DNA of 6,943 bases from JBCBWG01 sp036804185 (GTDB taxonomy: Bacteria; Pseudomonadota; Alphaproteobacteria; Rhizobiales; Hyphomicrobiaceae): the NCBI GenBank assembly GCA_050330095.1, contig JBHJOC010000033.1, forward strand, positions 1 through 6,943. The letters run 5' to 3'. Positions 1 to 5,886 of the stretch are shown here, piece by piece (position 1 is the stretch's first letter; every line of letters starts with the position of its first letter). The notes under the pieces are model-generated. The model was not told where the DNA came from, did not search any database, and saw only the letters and a list, made by a program, of their open reading frames with translations. The position numbers and the translations under genes are program-made.

Positions 1-376
1 CGCCGCCCACAAGACTGATCCCGAACGCATCCTGCGCTTTCTCCAGGCCCAAGAGGAGACCTTCGAGCCATTGGTGCGTCGGCGCCTGATTGAACGACAC
101 CGCGAGCAGATATGCCACAGGACGGGCTGCCTTGGCGGCAAGGTCCGAGACGTTGGCCGCGAGCGCCTTCCAGCCGATGTCGGATGGATCATCATCGGGA
201 AAGAAATGGACACCGGCTCTGACCGGATCGGTCTTGAGAACGAAGCTCTGCCCCGGCGCTGGAAGCAGGTCTGCGCAGTCATCGATCAGACCATGTGCGG
301 CGCGCATGGAGACCAGCCGCGCAGCGATTGCAGCGACGATGCGGTCCTCACCGGTCATGCGCGCGTCGTCTGTCAT
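1..376 (-). CDS. thiL: Thiamine-monophosphate kinase, N-terminal part (3' end outside window)
   Basis: ThiL phosphorylates thiamine monophosphate to the active cofactor thiamine diphosphate using ATP and Mg2+. About 125 codons are visible, ending inside the gene at the left edge in ...ISLVGG. Translating from ATG at 376 gives MTDDARMTGEDRIVAAI, then the metal/ATP-binding segment GLIDDCADLL (29-38; E. coli GIGDDCALL), LKTDPVRAGVHFFPDD (47-62; E. coli STDTLVAGNHF) and GWKALAANVSDLAAKAARP (68-86; E. coli KALAVNLSDLAAMGA), so both aspartate clusters of the family are present. A second in-frame ATG at 358 would start at MTGEDR. I prefer 376 because no ribosome site precedes 358, though the site before 376 is also weak (GAAAAG), so coupling to nusB is likely. 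Loss of the Gly in the usual GIGDD is a mild deviation. Confidence 0.93.
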   Translation of the reverse strand, partial: MTDDARMTGEDRIVAAIAARLVSMRAAHGLIDDCADLLPAPGQSFVLKTDPVRAGVHFFPDDDPSDIGWKALAANVSDLAAKAARPVAYLLAVSFNQAPTHQWLEGLLLGLEKAQDAFGISLVGG

Positions 377-384
377 CGCTGTCG

Positions 385-993
385 CTACTTTTCGGGCTTG
401 TCCGGCGCAGCCTGATCGAGTTGCACGGAGCTGGAACCTGGTTCGCCCGTCACGTCTGGCAACTCGGCTGCGCGTGCAGCGGTCTCGCGTTCCCCGCGTG
501 GCCCCTCGAACTCGGGCGCACGATACTGTTTGGCGAGTGCATCGAGAACGCCGTTGACGACTTTCGGTTCCTCCTCATCGAAGAACGCCTTTGCGATCTC
601 GATATATTCATTGATGACCACGCGGCCCGGCACATCCTGGCGGTCGATCAGCTCAAAAAGGGCAGCACGCAAGATCTGGCGCAAGATGCTGTCGACGCGC
701 ACCAGCCGCCAGCCACGCGCCAGCTGCCGATCCACTGCCGGATCGATCGTCGCCTGAAGTCTGACGACACCACGCAGAATCTCGGCAAAGAACGTCCTGT
801 CAGCCTCGGCGATCGCATGCTCACCAGGCTCTGAATCCTCATCGCCAATCTCAGCGCGAAACGTCTCGAACTCATGGATGACGGCGTTGAGGTCGGTCTG
901 CGCGATGTCCATCTGGTAGAGCGCCTGAACCGCTGCGAAGCGGGCCGTACTGCGGGCCTGTCGGTTGCGCGCGCGCGCGTTCGATCGCGTCAT
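385..993 (-). CDS. nusB: Transcription antitermination factor NusB
   Basis: NusB binds boxA RNA together with NusE (ribosomal protein S10) and helps antitermination of rRNA operons. The product has 202 residues against about 139 in E. coli. The helical NusB core covers roughly residues 14-158, with STARFAAVQALYQMD (15-29), FFAEILRGV (68-76), VDSILRQILRAALFEL (100-115) and the signature VINEYIEIAKAFFDEEEPK (126-144) ending in VVNGVLDALAKQYR. The last 44 residues are an acidic, Ala/Pro/Gly-rich tail that looks disordered. The N-terminus is Arg-rich, a common RNA-binding feature of the family. The ATG at 993 overlaps the ribH stop (ATGA) and has AAGGA nine bases upstream inside ribH. The TAG stop is followed after 8 nt by the thiL start. 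The ribH-nusB-thiL order matches E. coli. Confidence 0.95.
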   Translation of the reverse strand: MTRSNARARNRQARSTARFAAVQALYQMDIAQTDLNAVIHEFETFRAEIGDEDSEPGEHAIAEADRTFFAEILRGVVRLQATIDPAVDRQLARGWRLVRVDSILRQILRAALFELIDRQDVPGRVVINEYIEIAKAFFDEEEPKVVNGVLDALAKQYRAPEFEGPRGERETAARAAELPDVTGEPGSSSVQLDQAAPDKPEK

Positions 994-1526
994 ACCTCGA
1001 TGTCCTTGAACTCGGTGCGCGTGCGATCGTTGCGATGGGAAAGCTCAATCAACGCGAGGCATGCGCGCGCAGCATCCCCTCCTTTGCCAGCCCGACCGCC
1101 TTCGGCGCGGCGCACGGCTTGATCATGGGTATCGACGGTCAACAAGGCGTTGCCGATGGGAACGCCATGCCGGAGTGCGACTTCCATGAGCCAATGGTTG
1201 GATGTCTCACAAACGATATCGTAATGGGATGTCTCACCCCTGATGACACAGCCGATCACAACGACACCGTCAACGCCATCACCGCGCGGGCCGTCGAGGA
1301 CAATGTCGAGCGCCTGCGGCAATTCGAGCGCGCCCGCCACCTCAACGCTCGAAACCTCTGCTGCGGCAAGGGCCAGTTCCGCGCGTGCACCGGCCTCGAG
1401 GGCATCTGCGATATCGCGGTAATAGGGCGCCGAGAGCAGCAGAATTCTGGGCGCGCGCCCCATCGTCTTTGCCAACCCCGCGAACCTCGCGTCGTCCCCA
1501 GGGGCTCGCTGCGCCGGACCTGCCAT
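990..1526 (-). CDS. ribH: 6,7-dimethyl-8-ribityllumazine synthase
   Basis: RibH condenses the pyrimidinedione made by the RibD branch with RibB's dihydroxybutanone phosphate to give lumazine, the substrate of RibE. The 178-residue product has an N-terminal extension of about 24 residues (low complexity, Ala/Gly/Arg) before the flavodoxin-like core starting APRILLLSAPYYRD. Core motifs are VEVAGALELPQAL (61-73, family pattern VPGAxExP), IGCVIRGETSHYDIVC (91-106) with the catalytic His101 (equivalent to His88 in Bacillus subtilis), PIGNALLTVDTHDQAVRRA (123-141) and RAGKGGDAARACLALIEL with the phosphate-binding Arg/Lys region. The GNALLTVD and KGGDAA variants are typical of alphaproteobacterial RibH. 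The ATG at 1526 has GAGG six bases upstream. The TGA stop overlaps the nusB ATG by four bases. The E. coli name is ribE. Confidence 0.95.
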   Translation of the reverse strand: MAGPAQRAPGDDARFAGLAKTMGRAPRILLLSAPYYRDIADALEAGARAELALAAAEVSSVEVAGALELPQALDIVLDGPRGDGVDGVVVIGCVIRGETSHYDIVCETSNHWLMEVALRHGVPIGNALLTVDTHDQAVRRAEGGRAGKGGDAARACLALIELSHRNDRTRTEFKDIEV

Positions 1527-1742
1527 GATCGACCTCGCTTCTGATGCTCCGCCCTACGCAGCAGAGCCAAATCACTCGAAACCCGTGGCATCGTTCGCGG
1601 ACCGCCGCCACGGTCACGCTACTGTCGTGATCGCAAACTTCGTTGTCTTCAGCGGCCGGCGTTGAACGAGTTCTGCAATCTAGTACTGCCGATCAGGCAT
1701 CGCTGCACCACCTGCAACACGCGCCTACCAGGGCCTTCTGAT

Positions 1743-1786
1743 CGCAAAGCGGTACGAGAGGCATCATGTTGCTCGTACCGTTTGCG
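1743..1786. repeat. Strong 15-bp bulged inverted repeat in the ribB-ribH gap
   Basis: The left arm is CGCAAA (1743-1748), a single bulged G (1749), then CGGTACGAG (1750-1758). The right arm is CTCGTACCG (1772-1780), then TTTGCG (1781-1786). The 15 pairs are all Watson-Crick, with a 13-nt loop. This is the longest stem I found in the window's non-coding DNA. On the plus strand it is followed by a T-rich but interrupted stretch (TTGCTTCGTTCGTTTC); on the minus strand no T-run follows. It lies about 217 nt upstream of the ribH start. Candidate roles are a structured RNA, an operator, a REP-like element or a plus-strand terminator. None is proven. Confidence 0.6.
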
Positions 1787-1918
1787 TTGCTTCGTTCGTT
1801 TCTGCGTCTGACGAGGGTAGGGACGAACCACGGAAAGCGGGTCCTCGTTGACACGTTGTTCGACAGTCGAGCGTGCGCTGCAATTCAAGGCCTTCGGAGC
1901 CAAGACTGGAGCCGGAAA

Positions 1919-1935
1919 CGGTCTCACCGAGACCG
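1919..1935 (-). terminator. Hairpin followed by TTT on the minus strand, weak terminator candidate
   Basis: CGGTCTC and GAGACCG form a perfect 7-bp stem with a 3-nt loop. Reading on the minus strand the stem is followed by TTTCC. The T-tract is only three bases, so this is a poor intrinsic terminator, but it is the best candidate for ending the nrdR-ribD-ribE-ribB transcript. It lies about 230 nt past the ribB stop. Confidence 0.25.
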
Positions 1936-2134
1936 GCATCTCGCGGCGTGGCGCGGCAGGAGCGACGTCGTCGAGCCTCGCCATTTCGACCCGGCAAATC
2001 GAAGCGACTCGGACTGCACACGGAGTGCCTGCCCGACGTCCCGTTACGGCGAAGCGGGCCTGCGCGCAATACGAACCCGATCGACGTCATGAGCGCGGTG
2101 CCGCACAGATCATGGCGTCGGCCAGGCTCGCATG

Positions 2135-2149
2135 GCAACGGATCGTTGC
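2135..2149. repeat. Small hairpin just downstream of ribB
   Basis: GCAACG (2135-2140) and CGTTGC (2144-2149) form a perfect 6-bp stem with a 3-nt loop, about 20 nt past the ribB stop. No T-run follows on the minus strand, so an intrinsic terminator is not supported. It could be a minor 3' end structure. Confidence 0.3.
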
Positions 2150-2168
2150 GGCGCCGCCGGTATCTCGA

Positions 2169-3323
2169 TCAGGGCCCCTCGATCTGACGCTGTTCGGTGA
2201 TCTTGAGGCCGAACGCCTCGACACCGACGTAAATCGAATCGGGCGTGTTCGTCAGCAAGACCATTTCGCCGACGCCGAGGTTCCGCAGGATTTGCGATCC
2301 GATCCCGATTTCGACAATGCGGCGCTCGTGGCCCTGGATCTTTCGCAATGGCGCCTCAGCGCGCGCTGCGAACCGCTCCGACACGGACTGGGGCCGGAGG
2401 TCGCGAATGAGGACGATCACACCGCGGCCTTCGTCCGAGATCATGCGCATCGCCCGCGCAATGCTGCCCGTGCCACTATCGCCGACACCGATGAGGTCGC
2501 GCAAAACGTCGACGGCATGCACCCGGACGAGGACAGCGCCCGGCGCCGAGACATCGCCCTTGACGATGGCGAGGTGTTCGGCCTGGTCCACGGTCGTCTG
2601 GAACACGTGCAGCTGAAACGTACCGCCGTGCTGGCTCTCGATCGTCCGCTCCGTAATTCGACGGATGATCGCCTCGTGGCGAAGGCGATGCGCGATCAGG
2701 TCCTCGATCGTCCCAATCTTGAGATTGTGGCGCTGCGCGAACGCGACGAGGTCGGGCATGCGCGCCATCGTGCCGTCGTCATTCATGATTTCACAAATGA
2801 CGGCCGATGGATTGAGCCCCGCGAGCCGCGCGAGGTCGACCGAAGCCTCGGTGTGGCCAGCACGGATCAGCACACCGCCGTCCCGGGCGACGAGCGGGAA
2901 GACGTGCCCGGGCGAAACAATGTCGGCATCGCCTTTGGTCGGGTCGATCGCGGCCGCGATCGTGCGCGCACGATCGTGCGCGGAAATCCCGGTCGTTACC
3001 CCTTCGCGGGCCTCGATCGAGACCGTGAACGCGGTGCCCGTGCGTTGATCGTTCGTGCGAACCATGGCCTCGAGACGAAGCTCACTCGCGCGCTTCTGGG
3101 TCAGGCTCAGGCAAATCAGCCCGCGACCATAGCGGGCCATGAAGTTGATCGCATCGGGCGTTGCCATCTGAGCGGGGATCACAAGGTCGCCCTCGTTCTC
3201 GCGATCTTCGGCGTCGACGAGGATGACCATGCGACCGTTGCGCATGTCTTCGATGATGTCATCGATCGGGGACAGGAAGCCGCGCCCCTCGGTGTAGGCG
3301 ACGGTCTTGAGGGCGTCGTTCAA
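2169..3323 (-). CDS. ribB: 3,4-dihydroxy-2-butanone-4-phosphate synthase with degenerate GTP cyclohydrolase II-like domain (RibBX type)
   Basis: The N-terminal half (residues about 18-212 of 384) is a complete RibB domain making dihydroxybutanone phosphate from ribulose 5-phosphate for RibH. It shows VDAEDRENEGDL (36-47) with the acidic Mg2+ and catalytic residues, RTGTAFTVSIEA, TTGISAHDRARTI (110-122), DIVSPGHVFPL (134-144) and AGHTEASVDLA (155-165). The C-terminal half (about 214-384) keeps the RibA fold signature IGIGSQILRNLGV (339-351) and LLTNTPDSIYVG. It has no cysteine at all, so the Zn-binding Cys triad of GTP cyclohydrolase II is absent, and the RQEGRG-type catalytic segment is replaced by RDLRPQSVSER. 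Loss of cyclohydrolase activity is inferred. The start is TTG at 3323, overlapping the ribE stop as TTGA, with GGAG eight bases upstream. The open frame extends to an ATG at 3464, but that would overlap ribE by 145 bases and adds residues unlike RibB. Alternative name: ribBA-like. Confidence 0.93.
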   Translation of the reverse strand: MNDALKTVAYTEGRGFLSPIDDIIEDMRNGRMVILVDAEDRENEGDLVIPAQMATPDAINFMARYGRGLICLSLTQKRASELRLEAMVRTNDQRTGTAFTVSIEAREGVTTGISAHDRARTIAAAIDPTKGDADIVSPGHVFPLVARDGGVLIRAGHTEASVDLARLAGLNPSAVICEIMNDDGTMARMPDLVAFAQRHNLKIGTIEDLIAHRLRHEAIIRRITERTIESQHGGTFQLHVFQTTVDQAEHLAIVKGDVSAPGAVLVRVHAVDVLRDLIGVGDSGTGSIARAMRMISDEGRGVIVLIRDLRPQSVSERFAARAEAPLRKIQGHERRIVEIGIGSQILRNLGVGEMVLLTNTPDSIYVGVEAFGLKITEQRQIEGP

Positions 3324-3913
3324 CGGCGATACTCCAACTGGCGCGCCACGTAGCGGGCGAAGACGTCGACCTCGAGATTGACCAACTCTCCGGGGGTTTT
3401 GGTGCCCCAGGTTGTCACCGTCAAGCTGTGCGGGATCAGGTTGACGCCAAAGCGCTCGCCACACACTTCATTGACTGTGAGCGAGGTTCCATCAAGCGCG
3501 ATCGACCCCTTTGGAGCTATGAACGGCGCAAGGTGTTCAGGCGCGTCGAACGTGAACCTGCGGCTGCCACCGTCTGCTGTGACCGAAACGATCGATGCGA
3601 TCCCATCGACGTGGCCCGAGACAACGTGACCACCAAGTTCGTCTCCAGCCTTCAGGGACCTTTCGAGATTGATCCTGCGGCCGACATGCCAACTGCCGAG
3701 CGTGGTTTTTGAGAGCGTCTCGTTCGAAACGTCGACCGTGAAAAGAGCACCCGTGTCGGTCGGCTCGATCTCCGTTGCCGTCAGGCAGCAGCCATCGCAG
3801 GCAATCGACGCGCCGATTGGGACTGATGCTGCTTCATAACGGGTCCGAATGCGGAACCGGTTAGGCTCTGCAGCCACTACGGTTCCGACGTCGCTGATCA
3901 GTCCTGTGAACAT
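3320..3913 (-). CDS. ribE: Riboflavin synthase (alpha subunit type)
   Basis: This enzyme catalyses the last step, dismutation of two 6,7-dimethyl-8-ribityllumazine molecules into riboflavin and a pyrimidinedione that RibH recycles. The symbol follows current ribE usage; the E. coli name is ribC. The 197-residue length is normal. The N-terminus MFTGLI is diagnostic. Two tandem lumazine-binding beta-barrels are visible. The first (about 1-95) has GASIACDGCCLTATE (34-48) and SNETLSKTTLG (63-73). The linker is ERSLKAGDELGGHVVSGHVDG (from residue 84). The second barrel (about 105-190) has GSIALDGTSLTVNEV (136-150) and NLIPHSLTVTTWG (158-170). The ATG at 3913 has GAGG nine bases upstream. The TGA stop overlaps the TTG proposed as the ribB start. 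It lies 27 nt after ribD, almost certainly in one transcript. Confidence 0.96.
   Translation of the reverse strand: MFTGLISDVGTVVAAEPNRFRIRTRYEAASVPIGASIACDGCCLTATEIEPTDTGALFTVDVSNETLSKTTLGSWHVGRRINLERSLKAGDELGGHVVSGHVDGIASIVSVTADGGSRRFTFDAPEHLAPFIAPKGSIALDGTSLTVNEVCGERFGVNLIPHSLTVTTWGTKTPGELVNLEVDVFARYVARQLEYRR
3332..3335 (-). promoter_or_regulatory. Ribosome binding site deciding the TTG start of ribB
   Basis: On the minus strand GGAG is followed by TATCGCCG and then TTG at 3323. There is no ATG or GTG in frame between this point and the conserved RibB domain that would leave an intact N-terminus, so this site and the TTGA overlap with the ribE stop support initiation at TTG. Confidence 0.6.
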
Positions 3914-3940
3914 GGCCGTTGCCCTCGTCGCTTCACTCTT

Positions 3941-5179
3941 TCAAATCGGCTGAGCCTTGAGCGTCGGCAAGGGCACACGCCAGATCGTCATGTCGTCCCG
4001 ACCGAGTGGGTGGTGATCAACACAGACCAGGTTCAGCCCCCGACAGTAGCGATTGATCGCGTGTTGCGCCGCTGCAATCGCGTCGTGCGGTTCAGCCCGG
4101 CGATGCCCGCCGTCCTCATGCGGTGCCCGAGCCTGAAACACGACGATCTCGTCGACGAGTTTGTGGCCTGCAAATGCCTGCCAAAGCCGGGGTCCACCCT
4201 CAATGAGCACCCGTGTGATGCCGCGTGCAACCAGGGCGTCCATCGCGGCGGGCAGCCAAATCCTCCCCCCGACCAAAGGTGCGACGATGCGCTCGCCGTT
4301 CGCCCATGCCTCTCCTGATGCGTGCGCTGGGGCAGCGTTGAGCGCCGTGATGTGCCAGACGGGCGGCCCAGCGCTCGGGCACGACGTGGCTGCGCGATAC
4401 AGCTTGCCTGCGGGCGGCAATGCTGCCCGGCCGATGACGACGCGGACCGGAGAGTGCGCCTGCAGACCCTCGAGCCGGCAATCCAGGCTCGGATCATCCG
4501 CTGCGACCGTGCCAGAGCCAACCACGATCGCGTCGGCTTCGGCCCGCAGCAAGTGCCCCCTCCGGCGCGCAAGCGCTCCCGTCACCCAGGCCGGGCGACC
4601 GCTGCGGCCCTCTGCGATCTGGCCGGTGCGATCGACTGCGATCTTGATCTGCACGAACGGCCGGCGCTCGGTCATCCTGAGGATATGACCACGCATCTGC
4701 CACCGCGCCTGCTCTGCAAAGTCGGCACCAGCCGGCACCGCCTCGATGCCGGCAGCCCTCAAACGCGCGAGACCGCGACCTGACACGCGAGGGTCGGGAT
4801 CGAGGAGGGCATAAATCACACGGCCAAGCCCAGCCGAGACGATCGCGTCAGCGCACGGCGGGGAACGGCCGAAATGCGAGCATGGCTCAAGCGTGACGGC
4901 CATCGTTGCGCCGTGTGCCGAGGAGCCGGCAGCCGCGATCGCGAGCGGCTCTGCGTGCGGACGCCCGCCGTCAGCTGTCACGCCCTCCCCGACGATCAAC
5001 CGACGCAGCGGATCGAAGACCACGGCTCCGACGCTCGGATTGGGCGCCGTGCGGCCAAGGCCGCGACGCGCAATCGTCAGCGCCCTTTGCATCAGCCAGG
5101 CATCGGATCCGAATGGCAGAGCGGCTCCGTGGCTGCGACATGCGTGTGACTCATTTGCGACCACGTCTTTTGCACTCAT
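3941..5179 (-). CDS. ribD: Bifunctional diaminohydroxyphosphoribosylaminopyrimidine deaminase / 5-amino-6-(5-phosphoribosylamino)uracil reductase
   Basis: RibD carries out the second and third steps of riboflavin synthesis: deamination of the RibA product, then NADPH-dependent reduction of the ribosyl side chain. The 412-residue product has the cytidine-deaminase-like domain first, with RRGLGRTAPNPSVGAVV (38-54), the zinc ligand and catalytic pair His75-Ala-Glu77 (GGRPHAEPLA), and EPCSHFGRSPPC carrying zinc ligands Cys100 and Cys109. The reductase domain starts near residue 173 with RPFVQIKIAVDRTGQIA and includes LRAEADAIVVGSGTVAADDPSLDCR and, later, VLIEGGPRLWQAF. The ATG at 5179 overlaps the nrdR stop as ATGA. 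It gives an N-terminal extension of roughly 20 residues before the family's usual start (DAWLMQRALTIARRG). No good Shine-Dalgarno precedes it, which favours translational coupling. A later start cannot be excluded. The C-terminal 60 residues are less conserved but in frame. The gap to ribE is 27 nt. Confidence 0.96.
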   Translation of the reverse strand: MSAKDVVANESHACRSHGAALPFGSDAWLMQRALTIARRGLGRTAPNPSVGAVVFDPLRRLIVGEGVTADGGRPHAEPLAIAAAGSSAHGATMAVTLEPCSHFGRSPPCADAIVSAGLGRVIYALLDPDPRVSGRGLARLRAAGIEAVPAGADFAEQARWQMRGHILRMTERRPFVQIKIAVDRTGQIAEGRSGRPAWVTGALARRRGHLLRAEADAIVVGSGTVAADDPSLDCRLEGLQAHSPVRVVIGRAALPPAGKLYRAATSCPSAGPPVWHITALNAAPAHASGEAWANGERIVAPLVGGRIWLPAAMDALVARGITRVLIEGGPRLWQAFAGHKLVDEIVVFQARAPHEDGGHRRAEPHDAIAAAQHAINRYCRGLNLVCVDHHPLGRDDMTIWRVPLPTLKAQPI

Positions 5180-5700
5180 TCGAGCGTCACACCCGTCAGC
5201 GGCCTGTCAACGGCTTCTGTTACGTCTCCCTCTCGCCGAACGCTCTCCTCGGCGCGCGCGATCTCACCAAGAACTGCAGCAAAGTCCGATGCCTCGCGAA
5301 AATCGCGGTAGACGGAGGCAAACCGCACGTAGGCGACCGGATCCATCAGCCTCAGAGCTTCCATCACCAGGTTGCCGATGGTCTCGGACGCCACCTCGTT
5401 TTCGCCGCTTGCCTCCAATTGGCGCACGATGCCAGACACCATTCGGTCGATGCGTTCGGCGTCGATCGGCCGCTTGCGCAAGGCGACACCGACCGAATGG
5501 TGCAGCTTCTCCCGGTCGAAGGGCTCCAAGCGTCCCGAGCGTTTGACAACGGTCAGCTCGCGCAGCTGGACGCGCTCGAATGTCGTGAACCGCGCACCGC
5601 AGCTCGGACAGACGCGACGGCGGCGGATCGCAGTATCGTCTTCCGCCGGACGGCTATCGCGCACCTGCGAACCGTCACTGGCGCAGAAGGGGCAGCGCAT
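5176..5700 (-). CDS. nrdR: Transcriptional repressor NrdR of ribonucleotide reductase genes
   Basis: NrdR is a nucleotide-sensing repressor that binds NrdR boxes upstream of ribonucleotide reductase operons when ATP/dATP occupy its ATP-cone. The 174-residue product shows the family layout. An N-terminal zinc ribbon has Cys3 and Cys6 (MRCPFC) and Cys31 and Cys34 (RRRVCPSCGARFTTFER). An ATP-cone follows at about residues 47-137, starting RELTVVKRSGRLEPFDREK and ending near VRFASVYRDF. The last 30 or so residues are a charged tail, making it slightly longer than the usual 150-160. The open frame extends upstream to 5763, but the ATG at 5700 gives the invariant MxCPxC start and has a purine-rich site (AAGGA, 8-nt gap) before it. 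The TGA stop overlaps the ribD ATG by four bases, so translation of ribD is probably coupled. The nrdR-ribD pairing is widespread in proteobacteria. Confidence 0.96.
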   Translation of the reverse strand: MRCPFCASDGSQVRDSRPAEDDTAIRRRRVCPSCGARFTTFERVQLRELTVVKRSGRLEPFDREKLHHSVGVALRKRPIDAERIDRMVSGIVRQLEASGENEVASETIGNLVMEALRLMDPVAYVRFASVYRDFREASDFAAVLGEIARAEESVRREGDVTEAVDRPLTGVTLE

Positions 5701-5737
5701 CGACGTTTCCTTTCCGCGCGGGCGGCCGTCTGGGACC

Positions 5738-5753
5738 GATTGCACGAGCAATC
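5738..5753. repeat. Short dyad GATTGC-ACGA-GCAATC upstream of nrdR
   Basis: This is a perfect 6-bp inverted repeat with a 4-nt spacer, ending 38 bp before the proposed nrdR start codon. Its position in the leader region fits either an operator or a small hairpin in the 5' UTR. It is too short to assign to a regulator, and no clear -35/-10 pair was found around it. Call it a candidate only. Confidence 0.25.
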
Positions 5754-5832
5754 CGGCGGTCACCGCGACCTGAACGCTCGTGCGACTATGCCCAAAATGA
5801 GCCGGTTGGTCTTGCTGCGTCTGCGCCCTCGA

Positions 5833-5873
5833 GCGAGAGCGGCTGCGACCTGCCTCGGCCGAAGCGCTCTCGC
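5833..5873. repeat. 9-bp inverted repeat after glyA (possible weak terminator)
   Basis: GCGAGAGCG at 5833-5841 is a perfect reverse complement of CGCTCTCGC at 5865-5873, with a 23-nt loop between them. It begins about 14 nt past the glyA stop in the direction of transcription. There is no T-run after the second arm on the minus strand, so it is not a classical intrinsic terminator. It could act as an mRNA 3'-end stabiliser or a Rho-related structure, or be fortuitous in GC-rich DNA. Confidence 0.35.
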
Positions 5874-5886
5874 GCGCGGTGATTGA

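Larger units (their letters stand above)
1527..2168. other. 642-nt ribB-ribH gap with no recognisable gene
   Basis: The interval between the ribB stop and the ribH start holds several open frames of 100 to 125 codons on both strands (for example minus 1649-1984 and 1764-2138, plus 1766-2092). None has a ribosome binding site, a domain I can name, or convincing protein-like composition: they are rich in Arg, Ser and scattered Cys, as expected of out-of-frame GC-rich DNA. The region holds three inverted repeats, listed separately. It must also carry whatever leads into ribH, whose start has a good GAGG site at 1533-1536, but I find no convincing -35/-10 pair. It may be the remnant of a lost gene, a long leader or a non-coding RNA locus. 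The sequence alone does not decide. Confidence 0.6.

Noticed and set aside
967..979. 13-nt alternating GC run near the start of nusB
   Set aside because: It is explained by Ala-Arg codons (NARARN) in GC-rich coding sequence; too short to claim Z-DNA or a phase-variable tract.
1848..1876. TTGACA on the plus strand as a possible -35 box
   Set aside because: No TATAAT-like hexamer lies 16 to 18 bases downstream, and no plus-strand gene follows.
1649..1984. 111-codon minus-strand open frame in the ribB-ribH gap as a possible hypothetical gene
   Set aside because: There is no ribosome binding site, no recognisable domain, and the strong hairpin at 1743-1786 falls inside it. It cannot be excluded, but is not supported.
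1764..2138. 124-codon minus-strand open frame in the ribB-ribH gap
   Set aside because: It has no ribosome binding site at either candidate ATG, is Ser/Arg/Gly-rich with scattered cysteines, overlaps the other candidate frame, and shows no family resemblance.
2150..2165. ACCGGCGG on the minus strand, resembling a segment of the FMN riboswitch core
   Set aside because: The other conserved FMN riboswitch segments (a GGTGAAATTCCC-like part before it and a GAGCCCGCGA-like part after it) are absent, and the motif sits immediately after the ribB stop.
1848..3353. 501-codon plus-strand open frame
   Set aside because: It is antisense to ribB and the adjoining gap. The composition is Arg/Asp/His-rich with no recognisable motif, whereas the minus-strand ribB frame matches its family throughout. 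Long antisense frames are expected in GC-rich coding DNA.
4906..5886. 326-codon plus-strand open frame across nrdR and the start of ribD
   Set aside because: The minus-strand frames give complete NrdR zinc-ribbon/ATP-cone and RibD motifs. This frame is Arg-rich with no domain.
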